Positions 1 to 5,460 of a DNA stretch of 5,460 nucleotides are shown one piece after another; position 1 is the stretch's first letter; the number at the start of each line of letters is the position of its first letter. The notes below the pieces were generated by a model that had not been told where the DNA came from, did no database searches, and saw nothing but the letters and a program-made list of their open reading frames with translations. The translations under genes were made by a program, and so were the position numbers. The stretch covers positions 1-5,460 of the forward strand of contig JACCLJ010000062.1 in assembly GCA_013425425.1 (NCBI GenBank), written 5' to 3'. The stretch comes from Microcaldota archaeon. GTDB taxonomy: Archaea; Micrarchaeota; Micrarchaeia; Anstonellales; Bilamarchaeaceae.

Positions 1-1474
1 CCTTCCTGAAAAAGAAATACCAGGCAACCAGGGCAATCACCGCAAGCACGACTATGAGCAGAATCGTGTTGCCGCCGTTGCCGCTTGGCGCAGAGTATAC
101 GGTTATCGGCTGGTATATCGTCTTGGTTTCCCATTCCCCGGACTGGTCCCTGTAGCGCACCTTCACGTTTATGGTGTAGTCGCCTGGCGCTGCCGTGCTG
201 ATTACCTTTGTCTTGAACTGCACGGTGCTGAAGTCGTCCTTTGCAAGGCTTCCGATGTACTGCTTGTTTGAAATGTCCAGGCTTTCCAGTATGTCGGAAT
301 CGATTTCAACATCTACGTTGTCTATGGCGTAGGAGCCGAGATTGGAAACGAGGATGGAAAGCGTGTGTTCGGTGCCGACTGTAAGGGGCGCGGGCTTCGT
401 CTCTATGTAAACGCCGACGTCCGCATCCGAGGATATCGTCAGCGGTATTGTCATGTCCTGCTCCTTGTTCACATCGCGCTCCGTCCATGTCACCTTTGCC
501 GGCACGAGATTAAGCCCTGGTGAAAGGCTTGCGAACACCCCGCCGGAAACCGTCGCCTGCCCGCCTGCGGCGATGCTGCCGAAATTGAGTTCGTTCTTGT
601 CCCTGAGCCGGACATTCGGGTCCGTGAGGGTTATTTTTACGTCGTTCAGCGGCTCGTTCCCGTTATTCCTTATGCTGAGAACGAGCGTGCTGTCCTTTCT
701 TGTTATGATATCGCTGTCCTGCGTGAACGTGAGGTCGAGCATTTCCTTCTTAACCGTCATGCGCACGTAATCCGTTTCCTCGTGCGAAACGCCTATCTCA
801 TCTTCATACGTAACCAGGAAGGGAATGTTGACCGGCCCGTCCTGCGCGCTCCTTGAATCGAGCATGACCGCAACGGTTTTCTCGCCGCTGAGGTCCCCGA
901 TATAAATCTGGTTAGTGCCGTAAAGCGCTACGCCCGCGGTGTCTTCGCTTATCTTGATCTTGACGTTCTTTGCCAGCCCGCCATTGTTCTCTATCCGGAG
1001 GCTGATGCTGTCGACGCTTGTCAGGACGTTGCTGTCCGGCGTGAAGACGAATTCCGGCGTATTCGCAATCGTTACCGGTATTGTTACGTACCTGATGTTG
1101 CCCGTCTCGCCGAAGCTGTAAATCCTGAAATCAAGGCGGTAAATTCCGCTCTGCGCATCGTCCGCAACCGAGAAAGGCAGCGAAAGGAATGTCGAGCTGC
1201 CTAGTTCCAGGTCGCCGATGTTCGCATCCTTGTCCATGGATATTATCGCGGGAGGCGAAACCGATATGCTTACGCCCGTAAGCCTGCTGTTGCCCTCGCA
1301 GCCCGTCGGAAGCGTCGGACAGGAGGATGGGTTTGAAATATATAGCGTGATTAATCCCCGTGAACCCGGCCTGAAAGAATCCTGCGAAACCGAATAATCA
1401 GTGACCGCAAGGCCCGCATGCACCATGCTGCTCAGCAGGAGCAGCCCCAAAATGCCGAATGCAAAATTTTTCAT
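1..1474 (-). CDS. COG1361-like secreted Ig-repeat (S-layer-like) protein with C-terminal membrane anchor, 3' end cut by window edge
   Basis: This is a surface protein with no recognised catalytic motif. The frame is open from the ATG at 1474 to the window edge, giving 491 codons without a stop. Residues 1-20 look like a signal peptide: Lys2, a hydrophobic core FGILGLLLLSS, and a likely cut after VHA. About 440 extracytoplasmic residues follow, which I read as four beta-rich modules at roughly 21-138, 139-243, 244-349 and 350-461. The last three each repeat a pattern like 'S-x-S-L-x-I-x-N-N-G...N-V-K-I', typical of CARDB/NEW3/COG1361 Ig-like folds. A Gly/Ser/Asn linker (462-469) leads into one transmembrane helix (about 470-487) ending FFFRK, so the body is outside and the tail is in the cytosol. 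Cys52 and Cys59 are the only cysteines. It starts 2 nt after the ABC ATPase stop, so it is co-transcribed and probably works with that transporter. The family call is firm and the function is unknown. The missing tail is probably short. Confidence 0.82.
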   Translation of the reverse strand, partial: MKNFAFGILGLLLLSSMVHAGLAVTDYSVSQDSFRPGSRGLITLYISNPSSCPTLPTGCEGNSRLTGVSISVSPPAIISMDKDANIGDLELGSSTFLSLPFSVADDAQSGIYRLDFRIYSFGETGNIRYVTIPVTIANTPEFVFTPDSNVLTSVDSISLRIENNGGLAKNVKIKISEDTAGVALYGTNQIYIGDLSGEKTVAVMLDSRSAQDGPVNIPFLVTYEDEIGVSHEETDYVRMTVKKEMLDLTFTQDSDIITRKDSTLVLSIRNNGNEPLNDVKITLTDPNVRLRDKNELNFGSIAAGGQATVSGGVFASLSPGLNLVPAKVTWTERDVNKEQDMTIPLTISSDADVGVYIETKPAPLTVGTEHTLSILVSNLGSYAIDNVDVEIDSDILESLDISNKQYIGSLAKDDFSTVQFKTKVISTAAPGDYTINVKVRYRDQSGEWETKTIYQPITVYSAPSGNGGNTILLIVVLAVIALVAWYFFFRK

Positions 1475-1476
1475 GT

Positions 1477-2184
1477 CTAATCACCTTTATGAGTATGAAA
1501 ACGTTTCGTCTCCGTTATCTTCCCGTCCTTTATCCTTATTATGGTATGGGCTATTTTCGTTATGTCCTCGTCGTGAGTTATCACTAGTATGGTCCTGCCG
1601 GAGTCATGCAGCGCTTTGAAAGCCTCCAGCACCTCCTTTCCCGTCTTTGAATCCAGGTTGCCCGTCGGCTCGTCCGCGAGTATGATAGTGGGGTCGTTTA
1701 CAAGCGCCCTGCCTATCGCAATCCTCTGCCTCTGCCCGCCGCTCAGCTGCGACGGATAGTGGTCGAGCCGGTCGCTCATGTCCAGCTCCTTGAGTATCGC
1801 AACTGCCTTTTTCTTTCTGTCTTCCGCAGGCACTCCTTGGATGACCAGCGGCAGTGCGACGTTTTCCCATGCCCTCAGCGACGGCACGAGATTGTACGCC
1901 TGGAACACGAAGCCTATCTTCAGGCCGCGTATCCTCGCCTGCTCCTCCGGCGTCATCTTGGTGGTATCCTTTCCGTCGATGTAAACCCTGCCTTCCGTAG
2001 GGCGGTCGAGGATGCCCATTATGTGGAGCAGCGTGCTTTTTCCGGAGCCGCTCGGACCGAGGACGCATGCGAAATCGCCCTCGCTCACAGTAAGGTTGAT
2101 ACCGGATAGCGCCGTCACCTCTATCCCCTCGCCCATGTCGTAGACCTTGCTGACGTTTTCGAGCTTCAGGACCTCTTTTTTCAT
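1477..2184 (-). CDS. ABC transporter ATP-binding protein, MacB/LolD type
   Basis: This 235-residue nucleotide-binding subunit hydrolyses ATP on the cytosolic face of the membrane to drive an FtsX-like permease. All ABC motifs are present: Walker A GPSGSGKST (43-51), Q-loop Gln95 in VFQAYNLVP, signature LSGGQ (147-151), Walker B IILADEP with Asp171 and Glu172, D-loop NLDS and switch His204. The string DEPTGNLDS and the total length are characteristic of the LolD/MacB/FtsE group, whose members act in lipoprotein trafficking, export of peptides or macrolides, or cell-envelope remodelling rather than nutrient import. The start overlaps the padR stop as ATGA (2181-2184), preceded by a GGGAG ribosome site. 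It is followed after 2 nt by the Ig-repeat surface protein. No cognate permease is in the window; it is expected beyond the left edge. The family is certain and the substrate unknown. Confidence 0.93.
   Translation of the reverse strand: MKKEVLKLENVSKVYDMGEGIEVTALSGINLTVSEGDFACVLGPSGSGKSTLLHIMGILDRPTEGRVYIDGKDTTKMTPEEQARIRGLKIGFVFQAYNLVPSLRAWENVALPLVIQGVPAEDRKKKAVAILKELDMSDRLDHYPSQLSGGQRQRIAIGRALVNDPTIILADEPTGNLDSKTGKEVLEAFKALHDSGRTILVITHDEDITKIAHTIIRIKDGKITETKRFHTHKGD
1481..1487 (-). promoter_or_regulatory. Shine-Dalgarno site of the surface-protein gene
   Basis: On the minus strand the bases read AAGGTGA, followed by TTAGAC and then the ATG at 1474, a 6-nt spacing. This matches the 16S anti-Shine-Dalgarno core (GGTGA) well and fixes the start of the surface-protein gene. 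It lies inside the last codons of the upstream ATPase gene, which suggests translational coupling. Confidence 0.7.
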
Positions 2185-2549
2185 TTGAGCATCTCCCTGA
2201 GGAAATTTCCCATTAAATTGTTCTGGCGGAAGCGTTTTTTTGCCTCATCCAAATTTTTAATTCCTTTCGGTGTTATGGAATAAACTTTCTTGACCCGCTT
2301 GCCGGTCGGAATTGTTTTATGCTTCAGCAGCCCTCTTCTGCCCATATCGTTCAGCAGGGGGTATATCATTGCCGCGGTTATGGCGCGGTCGAAGCCGTCC
2401 TCTTCGGAGAGAATCCGTATCAGCTCGTAACCGTGCATGTCCCTCTTTGAGAACAGCCAGAGCACGAACGTCTCGAAGCCCGTGCGCGCTTTCTTCGCCA
2501 TCTTTTCGAGATGCTCCTTGCCGCCCTTCAGCTTCAGTATCTCTTTCAT
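2181..2549 (-). CDS. PadR-family winged-helix transcriptional regulator
   Basis: This 122-residue DNA-binding protein has the PadR signature order: FETFVLWLFSKRDMHGYEL (25-43, helix 1 and the MHGYEL motif), recognition-helix region IYPLLNDMGRRGLL (62-75), and the beta-wing with KKVYSITPKGIK (87-98). A final helix (about 99-122), rich in Lys, Arg and Leu, probably forms the dimer contact. The short C-terminus fits the small PadR subfamily without the long Vir_C-like domain. An N-terminal stretch of about 20 residues is strongly basic. PadR proteins are usually repressors released by small hydrophobic ligands or drugs and often control adjacent ABC or MFS exporters. Here the gene heads an operon with an ABC ATPase and faces a second ABC exporter across 116 bp, so autoregulation and control of both units is likely but inferred. 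The start has an AGGA site 6 nt upstream. Confidence 0.92.
   Translation of the reverse strand: MKEILKLKGGKEHLEKMAKKARTGFETFVLWLFSKRDMHGYELIRILSEEDGFDRAITAAMIYPLLNDMGRRGLLKHKTIPTGKRVKKVYSITPKGIKNLDEAKKRFRQNNLMGNFLREMLK
2193..2197 (-). promoter_or_regulatory. Shine-Dalgarno site of the MacB-like ATPase gene
   Basis: GGGAG (GGGAGATG in full on the minus strand) ends 8 nt before the ATG at 2184 and lies within the last codons of padR. Together with the ATGA stop/start overlap it points to coupled translation of the regulator and the ATPase. Confidence 0.55.
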
Positions 2550-2555
2550 ATAGAT

Positions 2556-2559
2556 TCCT
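2556..2559 (-). promoter_or_regulatory. Shine-Dalgarno site of the padR-like gene
   Basis: AGGA on the minus strand (CAGGAATCTAT before the ATG at 2549) has a 6-nt spacing. It supports the chosen start and implies that the transcript begins upstream of about 2560. Confidence 0.5.
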
Positions 2560-2560
2560 G

Positions 2561-2581
2561 ATATATCTGGATTGGATATAT
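2561..2581. promoter_or_regulatory. Perfect inverted repeat, candidate PadR operator
   Basis: The sequence is ATATATC, a 7-nt spacer TGGATTG, then GATATAT: a perfect two-fold symmetric site with 7-bp arms and arm centres 14 bp apart. It sits between the padR start codon and the AT-rich promoter core, so a bound dimer would block polymerase or transcription-factor access for padR and possibly for the divergent unit. PadR dimers typically bind such dyads, but the archaeal consensus varies. AT-rich DNA gives dyads by chance fairly easily, so the assignment is inference. Confidence 0.45.
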
Positions 2582-2606
2582 TTAAAAATGCATATATTTC
2601 AATATA
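2575..2606. promoter_or_regulatory. AT-rich divergent promoter core with TATA-like elements
   Basis: This block is the most AT-rich part of the 116-bp gap between the divergent genes. It holds TTTAAA flanked by ATATAT and, farther right, ATATATTTCAATATA. Read on the minus strand, TTTAAATA or AAATATAT would place transcription starts at about 2557-2570 for padR. Read on the plus strand, TATATTT would place a start at about 2620-2625 for the ABC-2 exporter, leaving a leader of about 40-45 nt. These are archaeal TATA-type elements judged by composition and spacing; no BRE is clear, and which element serves which direction cannot be settled from sequence. Confidence 0.5.
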
Positions 2607-2618
2607 GACCAGCTGGAC

Positions 2619-2634
2619 CGGCCATCACGGCCAT
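2619..2634 (+). repeat. Short tandem direct repeat in the exporter leader
   Basis: CGGCCAT occurs twice, separated by CA. It is a GC-rich island directly beside AT-rich promoter sequence and close to the predicted plus-strand transcription start. It could be a second regulator site or part of leader structure, or simply chance. Confidence 0.35.
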
Positions 2635-2665
2635 GCACTGGCGCTTTTAGTTCCGGGGTACGAAT

Positions 2666-3646
2666 ATGGACGCAGTAGTCGTAAATGATTTAGTCAAGAA
2701 ATTCAACACTTTTGCCGCAGTTGACGGAATAAGTTTCAGCGTGAGACAGGGCGAGCTTTTCGGGCTTTTGGGCCCGAACGGGGCGGGCAAGAGCACGACC
2801 ATCTACATGCTCACTACGCTCATAAAATCCACTTCGGGCAATGCAACGGTAAACGGATTCGATATCCGCGACCACCCGGATAAAGTGCGCGAATCCATAG
2901 GCATAGTCTTCCAGGATCCGACTGTTGACACGAGGCTCAGCGCCTATGACAATCTTGACATACACGGCAGGATGTACGGAATGGACGCAAAATCAAGAAA
3001 AGAAAAAATAGACGAGGTTCTCCGGCTTGTCGAGCTTATGGACTGGAAAGACAAGGAGGTGAAAACCTTTTCGGGCGGGATGAGGCGCAGGCTGGAGATT
3101 GCCCGGGGCCTGATGCATACGCCGGACATACTTTTCCTTGATGAGCCTACCCTCGGGCTTGACCCCCAGACAAGAAGGCATATCTGGAGCTATATCGAGA
3201 AACTGAGGGAGAGGGGGATAACGATAATGCTCACCACGCATTATCTTGAAGAGGCGGATTACCTGTGCGACCGCGTCGCCATCATAGACCATGGGAAGAT
3301 AAAGGTGCTCGACACCCCGAGGAACCTGAAAAGTGCAATCGGGGGCAATATAATATCCGTCGGTTCGCGCGATCCGCAGAGGCTGTCGGACCTTTTCATA
3401 AGGAAAAAAATATGCGATAAAACGAGGATTTCGGAAACGATTGTTTCATTCGAAACGAAGGATGGGGCGAAACTCGTGCCCAAGGCGATGGAAATCGCGC
3501 TTAAAGAGGGCATAGAGATTGAAAGCATGGAAGTCCATATGCCCAGTCTTGAGGACGTTTTCATTTATTATACGGGATCGAGCATCAGGGCCGAGAAAGG
3601 CGCCGGAAGCGATTTCGCAGCAAGGAGGCGGATGCATGGCCATTGA
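2666..3646 (+). CDS. ABC-2 type transporter ATP-binding protein, DrrA-like
   Basis: This 326-residue ATPase powers an ABC-2 permease of the drug, lipid or polysaccharide exporter class. Motifs: Walker A GPNGAGKST (36-44), Q-loop Gln83 in VFQDPTVD, signature FSGGM (135-139) followed by RRRLEIARGL, Walker B ILFLDEP with Asp159 and Glu160, D-loop LGLD (163-166), and His192 in TTHYLEEAD. The C-terminal region after residue 225 ends in PSLEDVFIYYTG (293-304), a hallmark of DrrA-type subunits. Residues 305-326 form a basic tail that also encodes the next gene's ribosome site. The start is fixed because a TAG stands in frame at 2648-2650 and the ATG at 2666 is the first start after it; GGGGTA 5 nt upstream is a weak ribosome site. 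It overlaps the permease gene by 11 nt. Known DrrA proteins export antibiotics, but the substrate here cannot be read from sequence. Confidence 0.95.
   Translation: MDAVVVNDLVKKFNTFAAVDGISFSVRQGELFGLLGPNGAGKSTTIYMLTTLIKSTSGNATVNGFDIRDHPDKVRESIGIVFQDPTVDTRLSAYDNLDIHGRMYGMDAKSRKEKIDEVLRLVELMDWKDKEVKTFSGGMRRRLEIARGLMHTPDILFLDEPTLGLDPQTRRHIWSYIEKLRERGITIMLTTHYLEEADYLCDRVAIIDHGKIKVLDTPRNLKSAIGGNIISVGSRDPQRLSDLFIRKKICDKTRISETIVSFETKDGAKLVPKAMEIALKEGIEIESMEVHMPSLEDVFIYYTGSSIRAEKGAGSDFAARRRMHGH
3622..3628 (+). promoter_or_regulatory. Shine-Dalgarno site deciding the permease start
   Basis: AAGGAGG lies inside the 3' end of the ATPase gene, 7 nt before the ATG at 3636. This strong match is why the permease is started there rather than at an in-frame ATG farther upstream (3519), which would add 39 residues lying wholly within the ATPase coding sequence. 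Confidence 0.8.
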
Positions 3647-4388
3647 ACCATCGAAGGTTTACGCGGTCTGGCTCCGGGAAGTCAAGCGTTTCACCAATTC
3701 AAAATCAAGAATAATCGGGAGCCTCGGCATGCCGCTCCTGTTTCTCATTGCGCTTGGCGGCGGGCTTTCAGCCATGGTTCCCGGATTCAACTACCAGGCA
3801 TTCATACTTCCGGGGATATTGGCGATGACCCTCCTCTTCACTTCGGTATTTTCAGGAGTATCGATAATATGGGACCGCGAATTCGGATTCCTCAAGGAGA
3901 TGCTCGCAGCGCCGGCAAGCCGTGAAACCATCGTCATCGGCAGGACTCTCGGGGGCGCAACCACCGCCATCCTTCAGGGCAGTATCATCATGGTTCTTGG
4001 CATTTTCATTACGGGAATTCCCATCCCGGCAATCGCAAATCTGATAGGCATTTTTGCCCTGATGGTCATTTTTTCGTGTTTCCTCGTCGCGGTGGGAATC
4101 GCGTTTGCGTCCGTAGTCCAGGAAGTCGAGACATTCCAGCTGATAATGAACCTGCTGGTCATGCCGCTTTTCTTTTTGTCCAATGCGCTTTTCCCCATCG
4201 ACAAGATGCCTGAATGGCTCAGGGTCGTAAGCATGTTCAATCCCATAAGTTACGCTGTCGATGGCTTGCGCGGGCTTTTGATAAATACAAGCCAGTTCAG
4301 CATCATGCTCGATTTCGGGGTTTCGGCTGCCGCACTGGTAATCTCGATTACGGTTGCGTCCTACCTTTTTTCCAAGACCTCGATCTAG
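3636..4388 (+). CDS. ABC-2 type transporter permease, DrrB-like
   Basis: This 250-residue membrane subunit partners the preceding ATPase to form an exporter in the cytoplasmic membrane. Hydrophobic segments at about 26-43, 55-77, 109-127, 134-160, 167-188 and 226-246 fit the six-helix ABC-2 fold. After the second helix comes WDREFGFLKEMLAAPASR (79-96), the typical ABC-2 cytosolic loop that meets the ATPase. FNPISYAVDGLRGLL (201-215) is the conserved region before the last helix. The N-terminus is short, charged and cytosolic (VWLREVKRF), as in DrrB-like proteins. The length is normal for the family. It overlaps the ATPase gene by 11 nt in a different frame, with a strong ribosome site, so the subunits are made together. 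No frameshift or missing part is visible. The substrate is unknown. Confidence 0.93.
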   Translation: MAIEPSKVYAVWLREVKRFTNSKSRIIGSLGMPLLFLIALGGGLSAMVPGFNYQAFILPGILAMTLLFTSVFSGVSIIWDREFGFLKEMLAAPASRETIVIGRTLGGATTAILQGSIIMVLGIFITGIPIPAIANLIGIFALMVIFSCFLVAVGIAFASVVQEVETFQLIMNLLVMPLFFLSNALFPIDKMPEWLRVVSMFNPISYAVDGLRGLLINTSQFSIMLDFGVSAAALVISITVASYLFSKTSI

Positions 4389-4439
4389 ACGAAATGTAGA
4401 CTGGACGCTATCCCGGCCGAATCTCCACAAAGCGCAAGG

Positions 4440-4447
4440 TTTTTTAA
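4440..4447 (+). promoter_or_regulatory. TATA-like element upstream of the PurP-like gene, possible leaderless promoter
   Basis: TTTTTTAA is centred about 25 nt before the ATG at 4469, the normal archaeal TATA-to-start distance, and no convincing ribosome site lies before that ATG (only AGG, 1 nt away). A transcript would start at or next to the initiator codon. The same run of six T residues could also serve as a T-tract terminator for the upstream exporter. The rest of the gap from 4389 shows no strong hairpin. Confidence 0.45.
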
Positions 4448-4468
4448 CCTCGGAATACAATAACAGGC

Positions 4469-5460
4469 ATGGTCGACAAGAAGAAAATAGGGGAAATATT
4501 GGCGGATTACAAGGATTTCAAAATAGCGACGATTTGCTCTCATTCTTCCCTCCAGATATTCCATGGCGCACGGCAGGAGGGGATAAAAACCGTCGGGATG
4601 GTCCTGAAGGACAGGAGGAAGCTTTACGAATCCTTTCCGCTCGGAAGGCCGGACGAGTTCATAGAGGTGGACAGCTACGCTGACATCCCCACCGAAGAGC
4701 TGGTCGCAAAGAACGCCATCGTCATTCCGCACGGCTCATTCGTGGAATACACGGGCGAGAAATTCGACGATCTCCTCGTGCCCATATACGGGAACAGGAG
4801 AAGCATAGCGTGGGAACGGAGCCGCACCAAGATGTTCGAATGGATAAAAAAAGCGGGAATAAAAAAGCCGCGGATACTGAAGCCGGAGGAGATAGACGGC
4901 CCTGCGCTCGTCAAATTCCCGGGGGCGAAGGGAGGGCACGGCTATGTCATAGTAAATTCGCAGAAAGAATTCGAGGAAAAGGCAGGCGGCAAGGAGTGCA
5001 TGATACAGGAATTCATAATAGGCGTACGCGCCTATCCGCATTTCTTCTTTTCGCCGATCTCGAAAATGGGGTACGAGACGAAACACGGAAGATTGGAGCT
5101 GCTTGGGGTGGACAAGCGGGTCGAGAGCAGCGCGGACGAGATTGCGCGCGCGGTTTCCGCAGGCCTGAAGCCTCCGCTTTCATTTACGGTCGTGGGCAAC
5201 GAGCCCATGGTGCTGCGCGAGTCGCTTCTTTACGATTACATGGAAATCGGCAGGAAGACGTCGGATGCATCGCACGGGCTTTTCGGCGGGATGGTCGGGC
5301 CCTTCTGCGTCGAGACGATAATAAATGAGGATTTGGAGATTTTCGCTTTCGAGATAAGCGCGAGGATAGTCGCCGGCACGAATGTTTATGCGCTGCACTC
5401 GCCCTATTCGAAATATTATTATGACGAGCCGATGACGACCGGAAGGCGCATCGCACGCGA
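4469..5460 (+). CDS. purP: PurP-family ATP-grasp ligase (formate-dependent FAICAR synthetase or paralogue), 3' end cut by window edge
   Basis: The archaeal PurP family uses ATP and formate to formylate AICAR to FAICAR, the penultimate step to IMP in the cytosol, replacing folate-dependent PurH formylation. The 330 complete codons here match PurP throughout. The N-terminal domain (about 1-115) has CSHSSLQI with His25, IPHGSF with His88, and VPIYGNRR (104-111). The ATP-grasp part has ALVKFPGAKGGHGY (146-159), the IQEFIIGV strand (179-186) and LLGVDKR (211-217). The C-terminal part has LRESLLYDYMEIG (249-261), GGMVGPFC (273-280) and FEISARIVAGTN (294-305), ending at GRRIAR. Known enzymes are about 360 residues, so roughly 10-25 residues are missing. 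Between 164 and 180 it is shorter than the M. jannaschii enzyme as I recall it. A stop in frame at 4445-4447 and no other start codon fix the ATG. Archaea often carry several PurP paralogues, so the exact activity is less certain than the family. Confidence 0.9.
   Translation, partial: MVDKKKIGEILADYKDFKIATICSHSSLQIFHGARQEGIKTVGMVLKDRRKLYESFPLGRPDEFIEVDSYADIPTEELVAKNAIVIPHGSFVEYTGEKFDDLLVPIYGNRRSIAWERSRTKMFEWIKKAGIKKPRILKPEEIDGPALVKFPGAKGGHGYVIVNSQKEFEEKAGGKECMIQEFIIGVRAYPHFFFSPISKMGYETKHGRLELLGVDKRVESSADEIARAVSAGLKPPLSFTVVGNEPMVLRESLLYDYMEIGRKTSDASHGLFGGMVGPFCVETIINEDLEIFAFEISARIVAGTNVYALHSPYSKYYYDEPMTTGRRIAR

Noticed and set aside
453..1121. Plus-strand open frames of 60-105 codons opposite the surface-protein gene
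   Set aside because: They are antisense shadows of a continuous 491-codon minus-strand gene with signal peptide, repeats and membrane anchor; they lack ribosome sites and recognisable protein features.
2633..2650. Five-codon mini-ORF (MHWRF) just before the DrrA-like gene
   Set aside because: It has no ribosome site and nothing marks it as a leader peptide; a chance ATG and stop at this spacing are expected often.
2666..3646. Non-canonical ABC signature FSGGM instead of LSGGQ
   Set aside because: This is the usual form in DrrA/ABC-2 ATPases and does not indicate loss of activity.
4438..4449. GGTT-TTTT-AACC as a hairpin terminator
   Set aside because: The stem is only 4 bp and the position fits a TATA element better; a T-tract terminator role remains possible but cannot be shown.
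3852..4460. 202-codon minus-strand open frame antisense to the permease
   Set aside because: Low-complexity Arg/Asp/His-rich translation with no motif; the opposite strand encodes a clear ABC-2 permease.
4810..5328. 172-codon plus-strand open frame inside the PurP-like gene
   Set aside because: It is a second frame of the purP coding sequence, rich in Arg/Gly/Ala with no family features; the purP frame matches the family along its whole length.

Overview
The window most probably comes from an archaeon. The right-hand gene is a PurP-family ligase, essentially an archaeal enzyme. The left-hand gene is a signal-peptide-bearing, Ig-like-repeat envelope protein of the archaeal COG1361 'S-layer-like' type. 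The intergenic DNA carries AT-rich TATA-like elements in otherwise mixed-GC sequence, and the codons are rich in ATA and AGG. I cannot name the lineage. No RNA gene, CRISPR array, insertion sequence or tRNA is visible.

Layout: a divergent promoter region (2550-2665) splits the window. To its left, on the minus strand, is a tight three-gene operon: a PadR-family regulator (2549-2181), a MacB/LolD-type ABC ATPase (2184-1477, ATGA overlap) and a surface protein with four tandem beta-sandwich-like modules and a C-terminal membrane anchor (1474 to beyond the left edge, 2-nt gap). To its right, on the plus strand, is a DrrA-like ABC-2 ATPase (2666-3646) overlapping by 11 nt with its permease (3636-4388). 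After an 80-nt gap comes a PurP-like purine-biosynthesis ligase (4469 to beyond the right edge).

How they may work together: the PadR protein sits between two different ABC machines. The arrangement resembles drug- or envelope-stress exporter loci in which a PadR repressor controls its own operon and the divergent transporter. A perfect 7-7-7 inverted repeat lies just upstream of padR beside the AT-rich promoter core and is the natural operator candidate. The MacB-like ATPase has no FtsX/MacB permease inside the window. Its immediate downstream partner is the Ig-repeat membrane protein, and the permease, if there is one, should lie past the left edge. The PurP-like gene appears to be a separate unit, with a TATA-like element placed so that its mRNA could be leaderless.

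The gene assignments are well supported by motifs. The regulatory links and the role of the surface protein in the transporter are inference.
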